Position numbers and translations under genes: made by a program. Positions 33,666 to 43,200 of a stretch of 43,291 nt of DNA are shown here, in pieces. This DNA comes from Bacteroidota bacterium (GTDB lineage Bacteria > Bacteroidota > Bacteroidia > Chitinophagales > Chitinophagaceae), in NCBI GenBank assembly GCA_029558715.1, contig JAKQEA010000176.1, positions 1 through 43,291 on the forward strand, read 5' to 3'. Position 1 is the stretch's first letter. Each line of letters begins with the position of its first letter. The notes beneath the pieces are model-generated. The model was not told the origin of the DNA. It saw nothing but the letters and a program-made list of their open reading frames with translations, and searched no databases.

Positions 33666-35732
33666 ATGATTGATACTGACATATTACTTCGGGCCTACCG
33701 CTATATGAGCCAGGTAAAAGTGATGGCTGAAACCTATGAGGCTAATCGCTCTGTTTGCAAGTATGTTCATTCCACGTCAAGGGGGCATGAGGCAATACAA
33801 CTGGCAACAGCTTTTCAGTTGCAGTCGCAGGATTTTGTAAGTCCTTATTACAGGGACGAAAGCATGTTACAGGGACTTGGATTTACTCCTTACCAGCAAA
33901 TGCTGCAATTGCTGGCAAAGGCAGACGATATTTTTACAGGAGGCCGTGAGTATTATTCTCACCCCAACTATAAAGGAGATGATAAACCGGTGATCATTCA
34001 TCAAAGCAGTGCTACCGGTATGCAGGCTATTCCCACAACAGGCATTGCACAAGGTATCAGGTTTTGGGAAAAATCAAATCCCGGGCGACTGAAGAAAGGA
34101 GTAAACGGAGAATTGCCGATCGTTATTTGTTCAATGGGTGATGCCAGTGTAACTGAAGGGGAAGTAAGCGAGGCCATGCAGTTTGCTGTACTAAAGCAAC
34201 TACCTGTTATTTATTTAGTGCAGGATAATAACTGGGGTATCAGTGTATCTGCCGGTGAAGCGAGATCGATGAATGCTTATGAATATGTTGCAGGCTTTAA
34301 GGGAATGAACAGGGTGCAGGTTGATGGAAGTGACTTTGAAGCTTCTTACAGGGTGATGAAAGAGGTTTGCGATTTTGTAAGAAGAGAAAGGAAACCCTGC
34401 CTTGTACATGCTGAAACGCCATTGCTTGGTCATCATACAAGCGGTGTACGAAAAGATTTTTACCGCAGCCAGGTAGATTGGGAAAAGCATGAAAAAAATG
34501 ATCCTGTTCCGCAATTAAGAAAAAAATTAATAGAAAGAGGAATAACAGAACCGGAATTACAGCAGATAGAGAAAGAAGCTGCTGAAAGGATAGATGCGGA
34601 TTTTAAAAAGGCCATAGCAGCACCAGAACCTGACCCGGCATCAGTAACTCAACATGTTTTTGTGCCTACTCTGGTAGAGGAGGAAAAAGGGGAACGCAGC
34701 CCGGCTAATGCAGAAAAAGTACTGATGGTCGACGCCGCTTTATATGCTATCAGGGAGCTGATGGAAGATAACCCGGAGATGATCTTGTACGGCCAGGATG
34801 TAGGTAAACGATTGGGTGGTGTATTTCGTGAAGCCGCTACACTGGCTGAGCAGTTTGGCGAACACCGGGTTTTTAATACTGCTATACAGGAAGCCTTTAT
34901 CGTTGGTTCTACAGTGGGACTGAATGCTGTGGGCATTAAGCCAGTGGTGGAAGTACAGTTTGCGGATTATATCTACCCGGGATTTAACCAACTGGTGACA
35001 GAGATATCAAAGAGCTGTTACCTGACTTGTGGCAAGTTTCCCGTATCCATGGTCTTGCGGGTGCCCATCGGGGCATACGGAGGTGGAGGACCATATCATA
35101 GTGGTAGTGTGGAAACCACTTTGCTTTCCATTAAGGGAATTAAAGTAGTGTACCCATCTAACGCAGCAGATATGAAGGGCCTGATGAAGGCAGCTTTTTA
35201 TGATGGAAACCCTGTTGTAATACTGGAACATAAAGGACTTTACTGGAGTAAAGTTCCTGGTACCGATGAAGCTAAAACCATTGAGCCTTCAAGAGACTAC
35301 ATCATTCCGCTTGGTAAAGCAAGTGTTGTTATTAAAGCCTCCGATGCAGCGATGGCTAATGGTGAAAGTTGTTTAGTTATTACATATGGCATGGGAGTGT
35401 ACTGGGCCAAGGCAGCAGCAAAGAAATTTAATCAGCAAATTGAAGTAGTTGACCTGCGGACACTTTACCCGTTGGATGAAGAACTGATCTTTGAGAGAGT
35501 AAAGGCACATGGCAAATGTTTGGTGCTGACCGAAGAACAGCAAAACAATTCATTTGCAGAAGCATTAGCCGGACGTATTTCCAAACATTGTTTTACATCG
35601 TTGGATGCCCCTGTTGAAGTTGTAGGAGCATTGAATCTCCCCGCTGTACCGATGAATATGGGATTGGAGCAAGCGATGTTGCCGAATGCAGAGAAGCTTG
35701 CAATCGCTTTAAAACAATTATTAAATTCCTGA
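33666..35732 (+). CDS. 2-oxoacid dehydrogenase E1 component, fused alpha and beta subunits
   Basis: 688 residues, equal to an E1 alpha chain (about 1-310) joined to an E1 beta chain (about 355-688). The thiamine diphosphate motif is GDASVTEGEVSEAMQFAVL...DNN (about 157-187). The beta part has DVGKRLGGVFREA, NTAIQEAFIVG, VEVQFADYIYPGFNQLV and the C-terminal VEVVDLRTLYPLDEE. The fused form is common in Bacteroidota and is usually annotated as branched-chain 2-oxoisovalerate dehydrogenase, although pyruvate cannot be excluded from sequence alone. It would decarboxylate the 2-oxoacid and pass the acyl group to an E2 lipoyl subunit. No E2 or E3 gene is in the window. It converges with aspS. Confidence 0.92.
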   Translation: MIDTDILLRAYRYMSQVKVMAETYEANRSVCKYVHSTSRGHEAIQLATAFQLQSQDFVSPYYRDESMLQGLGFTPYQQMLQLLAKADDIFTGGREYYSHPNYKGDDKPVIIHQSSATGMQAIPTTGIAQGIRFWEKSNPGRLKKGVNGELPIVICSMGDASVTEGEVSEAMQFAVLKQLPVIYLVQDNNWGISVSAGEARSMNAYEYVAGFKGMNRVQVDGSDFEASYRVMKEVCDFVRRERKPCLVHAETPLLGHHTSGVRKDFYRSQVDWEKHEKNDPVPQLRKKLIERGITEPELQQIEKEAAERIDADFKKAIAAPEPDPASVTQHVFVPTLVEEEKGERSPANAEKVLMVDAALYAIRELMEDNPEMILYGQDVGKRLGGVFREAATLAEQFGEHRVFNTAIQEAFIVGSTVGLNAVGIKPVVEVQFADYIYPGFNQLVTEISKSCYLTCGKFPVSMVLRVPIGAYGGGGPYHSGSVETTLLSIKGIKVVYPSNAADMKGLMKAAFYDGNPVVILEHKGLYWSKVPGTDEAKTIEPSRDYIIPLGKASVVIKASDAAMANGESCLVITYGMGVYWAKAAAKKFNQQIEVVDLRTLYPLDEELIFERVKAHGKCLVLTEEQQNNSFAEALAGRISKHCFTSLDAPVEVVGALNLPAVPMNMGLEQAMLPNAEKLAIALKQLLNS

Positions 35733-35764
35733 TTTAAGTTTTGCCAAAGCCCAATAGGTCCAAA

Positions 35765-35798
35765 TTTCTTGCCGCGGCCTTAAGGCCCCGGCAAGAAA
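35765..35798. terminator. shared hairpin between the E1 gene and aspS
   Basis: TTTCTTGCCGCGGCC (35765-35779) and GGCCCCGGCAAGAAA (35784-35798) pair with one mismatch around a TTAA loop. The stem is strong but neither strand has a clean T run after it. It sits in the 71-base gap between convergent stops. Confidence 0.5.
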
Positions 35799-35803
35799 AA
35801 ACT

Positions 35804-37630
35804 CTATTTCAGATTCAATTTTATCTGTAACTCCTCAAATTGTTTCTCATCAATCGTTGCAGGCGCATCGAGCATCACATCTCTTCCTGAATTATTCTTT
35901 GGAAATGCAATAAAGTCCCGGATACTTTCGCTGCCACCGAGGATAGCGCAAAGCCTGTCGAAGCCGAAGGCAATACCACCATGGGGTGGAGCACCGTATT
36001 CAAAGGCACCAAGTAAGAAACCAAATTTGTGCAGCTGTTCTTCTTTGTCCATACCGAGTGCTGCAAACATTTTTTCCTGTAGCTCCCGCTGGAAAATACG
36101 GATAGAACCACCTCCGATTTCATTTCCATTCAGTACCATGTCATAGGCATTGGCTTTGATATTGGCATAGGGATGTTTTAAATATTCAGCAGCATTTTCA
36201 ATAACAGGGTTATTATTGATCATTGTTTCAATCTGTGCAGGTTTGGGTGAAGTAAACGGATGGTGACGGGCTACCCAACGATTTCCTTCCTCATCATATT
36301 CAAATAACGGGAAGTCAAGCACCCAAAGCAATTTAAATTCGTTGTCTTTTCGCATGCCTAAACGATTGGCCATTTCCATGCGAAGATCGCTGATGGCTTT
36401 CCTCGTCCTTTCTTCTGCACCTGCAAGAATCAGTACTAAATCACCTGCTTTTGCATTAGCTCCATCAGCAATGGCTTTCAATCTTTCTTCACTATAAAAT
36501 TTATCTGCACTGCTTTTAAATGTTCCGTCCGTATTTACTTTGATAAACACAAGCCCCTTCATTCCTACCTGTGGACGTTTTACCCACTCTGTTAATTCAT
36601 CTGTTTGTTTGCGGCTGTATTCGCTGCAGCCCGGAACAGCGATAGCCAATACTGTTTCTGCTTCATCAAACACTTTGAAATCAGCACCGTTTATTAAATC
36701 AGCTCTGTTTTTTTTATCTGTATAAACGGTGGCAGGCTTTTTCAGATTCAGCAGTTTCATATCGAAACGGATATCCGGCTTATCGTTGCCATAATTCCAC
36801 ATCGCATCTTCCCATGTCATGCGTTGTACGGTCTCTGTATAATCAATTCCTTTTACTTCCTTAAAAATGGATTTGATCATCCCTTCAAACATGTTAAGGA
36901 TATCTTCCTGTTCCACAAAGGCCATCTCACAGTCTATCTGGGTGAACTCTGGCTGACGGTCTGCTCTCAGGTCTTCATCACGGAAACATTTTACTACCTG
37001 GTAATACCTGTCGTAACCACTTACCATTAATAACTGTTTGAAAGTTTGGGGTGATTGTGGTAATGCATAAAATTGACCAGGATTCATTCTTGATGGAACT
37101 ACGAAATCCCTTGCGCCTTCAGGTGTTGATTTGATAAGGAAGGGCGTTTCTATATCCATGAAATTATGCTGGTGCAAATAATTCCTGGCAGCCCGGTTTA
37201 CTGCATAGCGGAGTTCAAGATTTTTCTTTACTGCGTTTCTTCTCAGATCAAGAAAGCGGTATTTCATCCTCAGGTCATCACCGCCATCGGTATCATCCTG
37301 TATGGTGAAAGGAGGAACGGCTGATTTATTTAAAATTTTGAATGAGGAAACAATTATTTCAATATCTCCGGTTGGAATATTTGGGTTTTTATTACTCCTT
37401 TCATTCACGGTTCCGGTTGCCTGTAAAACAAATTCACGGCCAAGTGGATTCTCTTCCAGTTGTTTGTTCAGTTCTTCCCCAAACAGAAGTTGGGTAATAC
37501 CATAGCGGTCACGAATATCCACAAAGGTGATGGCTCCGAATTTTCTTACGGTTTGTACCCACCCCGCCAGGGTTACTTCTTTTCCTTTTTGCTCAATTCT
37601 TAATTCGCCACAGGTATGAGTTCTGTACAT
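35804..37630 (-). CDS. aspS: aspartate--tRNA ligase
   Basis: 608 residues, bacterial type. An N-terminal OB-fold anticodon-binding domain (about 1-105: [39 protein letters not shown]) is followed by the class II catalytic core. The core has the motif 2 region [24 protein letters not shown], the GAD insertion domain (about 290-425) and motif 3 [16 protein letters not shown]. It charges tRNA-Asp in the cytosol. Whether it also charges tRNA-Asn cannot be decided here. An upstream TATCTTTG box supports an own promoter. It is divergent from the MtfA-like gene. Confidence 0.96.
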   Translation of the reverse strand: MYRTHTCGELRIEQKGKEVTLAGWVQTVRKFGAITFVDIRDRYGITQLLFGEELNKQLEENPLGREFVLQATGTVNERSNKNPNIPTGDIEIIVSSFKILNKSAVPPFTIQDDTDGGDDLRMKYRFLDLRRNAVKKNLELRYAVNRAARNYLHQHNFMDIETPFLIKSTPEGARDFVVPSRMNPGQFYALPQSPQTFKQLLMVSGYDRYYQVVKCFRDEDLRADRQPEFTQIDCEMAFVEQEDILNMFEGMIKSIFKEVKGIDYTETVQRMTWEDAMWNYGNDKPDIRFDMKLLNLKKPATVYTDKKNRADLINGADFKVFDEAETVLAIAVPGCSEYSRKQTDELTEWVKRPQVGMKGLVFIKVNTDGTFKSSADKFYSEERLKAIADGANAKAGDLVLILAGAEERTRKAISDLRMEMANRLGMRKDNEFKLLWVLDFPLFEYDEEGNRWVARHHPFTSPKPAQIETMINNNPVIENAAEYLKHPYANIKANAYDMVLNGNEIGGGSIRIFQRELQEKMFAALGMDKEEQLHKFGFLLGAFEYGAPPHGGIAFGFDRLCAILGGSESIRDFIAFPKNNSGRDVMLDAPATIDEKQFEELQIKLNLK

Positions 37631-37652
37631 TTTTTGTCCTTTTTCTGAGGCG

Positions 37653-37660
37653 CAAAGATA
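37653..37660 (-). promoter_or_regulatory. predicted -7 box for aspS
   Basis: TATCTTTG on the minus strand is an exact TAnnTTTG match ending 22 bases before the ATG at 37630. No TTTG is seen at about 20 bases upstream. Confidence 0.45.
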
Positions 37661-37685
37661 GCCCAGAGAGCTTATTTACGGGTGT

Positions 37686-37716
37686 TTTGCAATGCTTTTA
37701 AATACAGTTATTTTCG
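37686..37716 (+). promoter_or_regulatory. predicted promoter of the MtfA-like gene
   Basis: TTTG (37686-37689), 19 bases, then TATTTTCG (37709-37716) match the Bacteroidota promoter with one mismatch in the -7 box. The box ends 23 bases before the ATG at 37740. Confidence 0.45.
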
Positions 37717-37739
37717 CTTGACATAGAGTTTGAGTGTAT

Positions 37740-38705
37740 ATGCCACCACCTGATACTACCTATATACCCGGGCAAACTGGACCTCCTCCTTTAACAGGAG
37801 ATCCTTATATCGATTCGGTAGTACAGACTTATTGGACTGGTGACGAAGTGACTAAGTCTGAAAATAAAGAAGGTGGACTTTCGGCTGCTGAAGTTTTTTT
37901 TATGCTTCTTATGGGAGTTTTCTTTGTTATGATTAACAAAGGAGCAGAAATCTTTCCTGGGATTATAGGAAAAAGAAGACTCGCTTCAAAAATTAAGAAA
38001 ATGTATACTGCCGATGGCACAAAATATCATAAATGGCTTCTTTCTTTTAACCCATATTACAAATCTTTACCGGAAGGGGTAAAGCATCGGTTCCTGGAAC
38101 GAACATTGCATTTTGTCAGTGAAAAACAGTTCAAATTTCATTATATGGAACCTGCTGAACATATTCCTGTGCTGATAGCAGGGGCGGCAGTACAGCTTAC
38201 ATTCGGGTTGAAAAACTATATGCTGGATCATTACCCAGTCATTCATGTCATAAGGAAGGAATATGAAAGGAAGGCTGACCGGGAAACATATTACGGGCAT
38301 GTAAGCAGGAGTGGCATCTATATTTCATGGAGCCATTTTCTGGCAGGATACAGTGATTATTCAGATTCTGAAAATGTGGGTCTGCATGAAATGGCGCATG
38401 CTCTGCAGTTTGATGCCTATTTGGGACTTGAAGATGTTCATGACAGGAATTTTAAAGAAAGGCTGAATGCTTTTTCCGATGAGGGGCGTCCCATTTTCAG
38501 AGCTATGCGAAAGGGGGCCAGTCATCTTCTCGATGATTATGCTACTACTAATTTTGATGAGTTTTGGGCTGTATCAGTTGAAACTTTTTTTGAAAACCCG
38601 GTTATTTTTAAAGATAGATTACCGGGCCTGTACCAGGAGATTAGTGAACTATTAAACCAAGATCCGCTTCTGGAGTATAAAGTGGTTGACCCGGATCTAT
38701 TGTAA
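37740..38705 (+). CDS. MtfA-like zinc metallopeptidase (M90 family)
   Basis: 321 residues from the ATG at 37740, preferred over a GTG two codons upstream. A Pro-rich start (MPPPDTTYIPGQTGPPPLTG) and one hydrophobic segment (about 48-66, AAEVFFMLLMGVFFVMI) precede the MtfA-like domain (about 75-315). The zinc site is HEMAH with His216, Glu217 and His220, followed by the NFDEFWAVSVETFFENP motif that carries the third ligand in this family. E. coli MtfA is a soluble aminopeptidase acting on the regulator Mlc. The membrane segment here suggests anchoring, and its target is unknown. Confidence 0.9.
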   Translation: MPPPDTTYIPGQTGPPPLTGDPYIDSVVQTYWTGDEVTKSENKEGGLSAAEVFFMLLMGVFFVMINKGAEIFPGIIGKRRLASKIKKMYTADGTKYHKWLLSFNPYYKSLPEGVKHRFLERTLHFVSEKQFKFHYMEPAEHIPVLIAGAAVQLTFGLKNYMLDHYPVIHVIRKEYERKADRETYYGHVSRSGIYISWSHFLAGYSDYSDSENVGLHEMAHALQFDAYLGLEDVHDRNFKERLNAFSDEGRPIFRAMRKGASHLLDDYATTNFDEFWAVSVETFFENPVIFKDRLPGLYQEISELLNQDPLLEYKVVDPDLL

Positions 38706-38712
38706 ATCAGTT

Positions 38713-39129
38713 TTACATAGTAACAGTCTGGTTTCTTTTTATATCCCGTGGACGCTGTACCGCATAATAATATGACAATATCAAAGCACCTGTAAAAAAA
38801 GGAATTAAAGCAAGGTGCTTACCAGTGAATTCATTCCAGACAATCATCTCGTCAAAATGAAAGAACTCGCTGATCATCCAGTAACCATTAGCGCAAATCC
38901 AGAAAGTGATAGCCAGGTTATGTGCAAGCTCTGCTTTAATATGACGGGTTCGCCAGGCAATGATTATTGAAATTGTAAGCGTAGGGATGAACATGGCAAG
39001 ACCCAATTCCCGCCAGATCATACACCAGCTGATATCTTTCACCAGCCAGAAAACGATATGCATATTTTCCATCCTGCGGTAGCGGGAAGGAATACTATAG
39101 AATAATTCGTTGGTTTGTTTCATTGCCAT
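38713..39129 (-). CDS. small multi-pass membrane protein of unknown function
   Basis: 138 residues. Hydrophobic segments lie at about 24-40, 42-59, 70-90 and 104-124, so three or four membrane helices are likely, with a basic C-terminus (QRPRDIKRNQ). I recognise no family. ATGs at 39129 and 39123 are both plausible starts. Its stop lies 7 bases from the end of the convergent MtfA-like gene, so the two transcripts must overlap or stop very close to each other. It is 18 bases downstream of the FAD oxidoreductase on the same strand, and co-transcription is likely. Confidence 0.7.
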   Translation of the reverse strand: MAMKQTNELFYSIPSRYRRMENMHIVFWLVKDISWCMIWRELGLAMFIPTLTISIIIAWRTRHIKAELAHNLAITFWICANGYWMISEFFHFDEMIVWNEFTGKHLALIPFFTGALILSYYYAVQRPRDIKRNQTVTM

Positions 39130-39147
39130 TTTATTAATAGCAGGAAG

Positions 39148-40215
39148 TTAAGAAATGTTGCGGGAAAGTATTCTGCTGAACCTGTTTACATCCGCCTCCG
39201 GGTGGATAGGATGATTGTACAGCATGTGATCAGCCATTTGCCGGGCAAAAAAAGGCGCCAGGGAAGACCCCTTTGTTCCCATTCCATTCAGAATGCCGAT
39301 AGCCGGGTAAACCGGGTGCAAACCAACAAACGGCCTTCTTTCAAGTGTAGCGGGACGAATACCGCAATGATGTGCGGCAATTGTGAAAGGTACTTTTAGC
39401 CAGTCCCTGAGTAATTGCTCAGTTTTCTCCCTGAATTCTTTTGTCGGCTGATCTGTATCAAATTCCCAATGATAGTTTGAACCGACCCACCACATGCCGG
39501 GTGTGGCCAGCGGCACCATTATCATTCCTTTTTTATAAATATGATTAGTGGGCAGGCCAGGAATTTCTGCAATGAGTAATTCTCCCTTATTTGGAGCAAA
39601 GGGCAGCAACTTAAAATAAGGATTATTGCCACCGTCATATCCGTCACAGAAAATAATCTTTTCAGCAACGATATCTTTGTACTGAACGGAAGTTGCTGTC
39701 AGGGAAAGATTATCTATATCAAATTGTTCTTCAATCAAAACAGAACCTGATTTCAGTTTTTGTCTCCAGGCAGGAATAATGTTTTCAAGGTGGGCAATGT
39801 AAACAGGTTTTACTTCGCCACATCCCAATTCATAATGAAACAATGATGTAAAGTGATTTTGATCAGGATAGTCGAATACGAAATTTCCTTTTTCCTCAAT
39901 CCGTTTCTGGAAACTCAGTTTCATTTGAGGGCTTGGAAAAAAATCAATGACACTTTTTGTCGAAATAGCAGAAATATCCAACTCGTTGCCTAATTGATTA
40001 TAAGACTGCCAGGCAAAAGGAAGTATTTCGTCTGCCAGCCATACTTCCACATGGCGACGCCCTGTAACCGGGTTAATAATTCCGGCGGCCAGGCGGGAAG
40101 AAGCATTGGGCTTATTGTTGTCAATAACCAGAAATGACTTTCCTTCTTTTTGCAGGTAATAACTAAGCCATGTTCCTGAAATTCCCTGACCGATAACCAG
40201 ATAATCAATATACAT
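39148..40215 (-). CDS. FAD-dependent oxidoreductase (DAO family, glycine oxidase-like)
   Basis: 355 residues from the ATG at 40215. A GTG ten codons upstream overlaps the promoter-like box and is rejected. The FAD dinucleotide motif is DYLVIGQGISGTWLSYYLQKEG (in part GxGxxG at about 8-13), with an acidic strand end (FLVIDNN). RLAAGIINPVTGRR is the DAO-family segment next to the FAD. The C-terminal segment contains GIRPATLERRPFVGLHP and GILNGMGTKGSSLAPFFARQMADHM. Such enzymes oxidise amino acids or amines, or act in tRNA methylaminomethyl modification (MnmC-like). The substrate is unknown. A TATTTTTG box ends 4 bases before the ATG. Confidence 0.88.
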   Translation of the reverse strand: MYIDYLVIGQGISGTWLSYYLQKEGKSFLVIDNNKPNASSRLAAGIINPVTGRRHVEVWLADEILPFAWQSYNQLGNELDISAISTKSVIDFFPSPQMKLSFQKRIEEKGNFVFDYPDQNHFTSLFHYELGCGEVKPVYIAHLENIIPAWRQKLKSGSVLIEEQFDIDNLSLTATSVQYKDIVAEKIIFCDGYDGGNNPYFKLLPFAPNKGELLIAEIPGLPTNHIYKKGMIMVPLATPGMWWVGSNYHWEFDTDQPTKEFREKTEQLLRDWLKVPFTIAAHHCGIRPATLERRPFVGLHPVYPAIGILNGMGTKGSSLAPFFARQMADHMLYNHPIHPEADVNRFSRILSRNIS

Positions 40216-40219
40216 ATTG

Positions 40220-40248
40220 CAAAAATAGGGTTGCCAAAAAATCACAAA
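40220..40248 (-). promoter_or_regulatory. predicted promoter of the FAD oxidoreductase, overlapping the upstream terminator
   Basis: TATTTTTG (40227-40220 on the minus strand) is an exact TAnnTTTG match ending 4 bases before the ATG. TTTG (40248-40245) lies 17 bases upstream, inside the terminator hairpin of the preceding gene. The spacing is slightly short. Confidence 0.45.
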
Positions 40249-40280
40249 GACATATAACTTTTTGTATATGTCTTTGTGAT
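40236..40280 (-). terminator. intrinsic terminator after the alpha-2-macroglobulin-like gene
   Basis: A perfect 16-base stem, ATCACAAAGACATATA (40241-40256) and its complement TATATGTCTTTGTGAT (40265-40280), has an 8-base loop. On the minus strand it is followed by TTTTT. It starts 11 bases after the stop of the large gene. Confidence 0.92.
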
Positions 40281-40290
40281 AAATTTTTCT

Positions 40291-43200
40291 TCATTCAACG
40301 GTTATGCGTACTCCCTCGGAGTGTGATGAGAATTCAGGTGCATACATGCATTGTATAGAGGTGATTCCATTGCTGAAATTACCTGCATGGGTTGCAAACA
40401 AAGTGTATTCAAATACATAAGTGCCTTTCCGCAGGTAGTTAAAAAAGAAATTGGTGCTGGCATCTTTGGTGCTTTCGTAATAGCCCAATCCTCCCTGCCA
40501 TTTGTATTGGCTCAATACATTCACAGGCTCCAACGCTGAAGCCCGCATGTCTTTCATATGGACATATTCCATATCACGGTCCACCCTCAACTCTACTCTT
40601 ACTTTTATTTTGTCACCTACTTTGATAGCATCGCCGTCGTTTACTGGTGTTATTACGGGTCCCCGGTCCGTATTCCCTTCTACAAACAGTTTCTTTGATA
40701 ATTTTAATGGGGTAGTGGCAGTGGTTATTTTATCAAGGTCTTCGAAATACTGCCAGTAAATGCCACCCCAGGATGCCTGGTTAGCTGGTTGATTTGTTGA
40801 TTGGGAAGGTGGGTGGGTTACCTTTACAATTATATTTCCCATTTGTGGCGCTACATTCTTGTCGTCAATCACTTTCTTGAAATAACCGGTTCCGGCTTCC
40901 TGTTTGTTATCGGTTGATTTAACAGAGAGATTTCCCAGCGTTACTTCTACTAAAGGTTCTTCACTTAGCCACTCTGTGCCTTGTAATAATAACGCATAAC
41001 ATGCCTCTGCTGTGGCTTTCGTAGTTTTCCAGTTATTGGTTTGTTTATTTTTTAATAACCATGTTCTCAGGTCATCTACTGTTTTTGAATCTTTCGCCAC
41101 TTCCTGGAATGTTTCAATCAGTAATGAGTGGGTTTCTATCGGCATTTCGTACCAGAACCAGCCGTATCGCTGATCTTTCCAGTGCATACCCATTTCTTCG
41201 TTTGTAATCGAGGTTTCTTTCAATGATTTCAGAATCGCAGCCGGGGTTTTTGTATCAGCAGTTCTGTGCAGCGCCAGTGCTGCCATTCCCTGCATATATT
41301 TACTTTGCCCAACCCATGTTTGCTGCATTCTGCCGCGGAAATAAGTATAAGCCGTTTGAGATGTTTTGGCTATTTCATATTCAGGGAAGAAACTACGCAT
41401 ATACAGGTATTGGATAGTGGTATGGCCCGGAGTATATTTTTTCAGATCGGTTTTATACTTTACCAGTTCATCATAATCCTCCTTTATCTTTTTATCTAAG
41501 TAAGGAATAGCAGTTGAAAGAATGGCTTTCAGTTTAGTCTCTTGCCCGGCTGCAATGCCTTTTAGTTTTTTCAAATGACCGATACCTGTAACAATGTATT
41601 GTGTAATGTAACGATCATCCGGCCCACCGGTAAACCATACAAAGCCGCCATTGCTGCTTTGCATTTGTTTCAGTTTCTCATAGGAGCTGTTAAGCTGCTC
41701 ACTCATTTTCATCATATCAAACAGCAGGGCGATATTCCTTTTTTGTTCCGTTTCATTTTTTGCCTGCAATACCCAGGGTGTTTCTTCCAGCAATACAGCT
41801 TTCAGTTCCTGGTTCTTTTGCAGATTACTTATTAAAGCCGCAGTATCTTTTATTTTCCATTGTTCAAATACCTGTTTGATCTTTGGTGATGAGTTAGCAA
41901 TATAACTGGCCAATGAATTGGCATAATAACGGTTCCAGGTTTGTTCCGCACATTCATATGGGTACTCCATCAGGTAGGGCAGTGCCTGTACAGCATACCA
42001 GGCAGGATTGGAAGTGTATTCGACTGTTAATGCATGGTGTTGCAATGATTCACTGCTGCCGCTTTTCAGCAGTTTTTCAAAAGTAAAATTCTTTGTTCCG
42101 CTGCCACGCATTGGTAAAGGCATTGTCTCTGTAACCAGCATCCTGTTGGTAAGAACAGGCATAGCATTTTCTTCCCCATCACTGTAATTACCAGCTTTGG
42201 CAACAACCCTCCATACCAACGCTTTGTTGAATAAGTAGGGTACTTCTATCGGGAATTTTATGGCTTCACTTTGTCCGGCCGCTACGGTGAAATATTGGTT
42301 AGGAAATGAATTGCGGAACCAGCCATCCACCGGCTGGTTAGTAGTGGCATCGAACAACTGCAATTCGGCTGTGCCGGTAAGTTCTTTATCAGTAAGGTTA
42401 ACGATCTTGGAACTGAATTCCATTTTATCACCTTCCCGTAAAAATCTTGGGGCATTGGGCTGCACCATCAGTTCTTTTTGTGTAACAATTTCTTTGGAAC
42501 TGCTGCCAAAAGCGGCTTCTTTAGTATGAGCCAGTGCCATGAATTTCCACTTTGTCAGTGCTTCTGGCATAGTAAAGGAGAATTCAATAGCACCGGTACT
42601 ATCTGTTTTTAATTCAGGGAAGAAGAAAGCAGTTTCGTTGAAATTTTTTCGAATTTTGACATTACCAGATTGTTGTGTTGTGCTTGACTTGTCGAATTTA
42701 TCAATAATACCATCTCCATTTTTTTCTTTTTTAGTTACGGTATAGCCAACTACTTTGTCAATACTTTTCATGTCATATACAGGAACTGTATCAACATTGG
42801 CATTTGCTTCTAGTGCAACTGATCTTGATATTGGAAGTGTTTTATACGGATTGTATCCAGTTGAATAATAGTTATCGTTTCCTACAAATAGATAATCATA
42901 TCGCTTGTCAACATACTTTTCTTGCTGTTCATCAATATACCGTTGAGTAGATTGGACCTGAACGAAATTCTGAGAACCATTCCAGCTAAAACCACCATAG
43001 CAGCAAGGCCATATTCCAGGTTTGTTCCAGTAATGCGTTATAAACTGATCTAATGACGCATCATACATTTCGGCCAGCATTTCAGCCGCTGCTATTTCTT
43101 TTTTATAGCCAGTAATTTTTACTTTCCATTTTTCTTCACTGCCGGGTAGTGTTTTATCCCGGTAGGTAGCATATTCAATACTCAATTCTTTATTAGTCCA

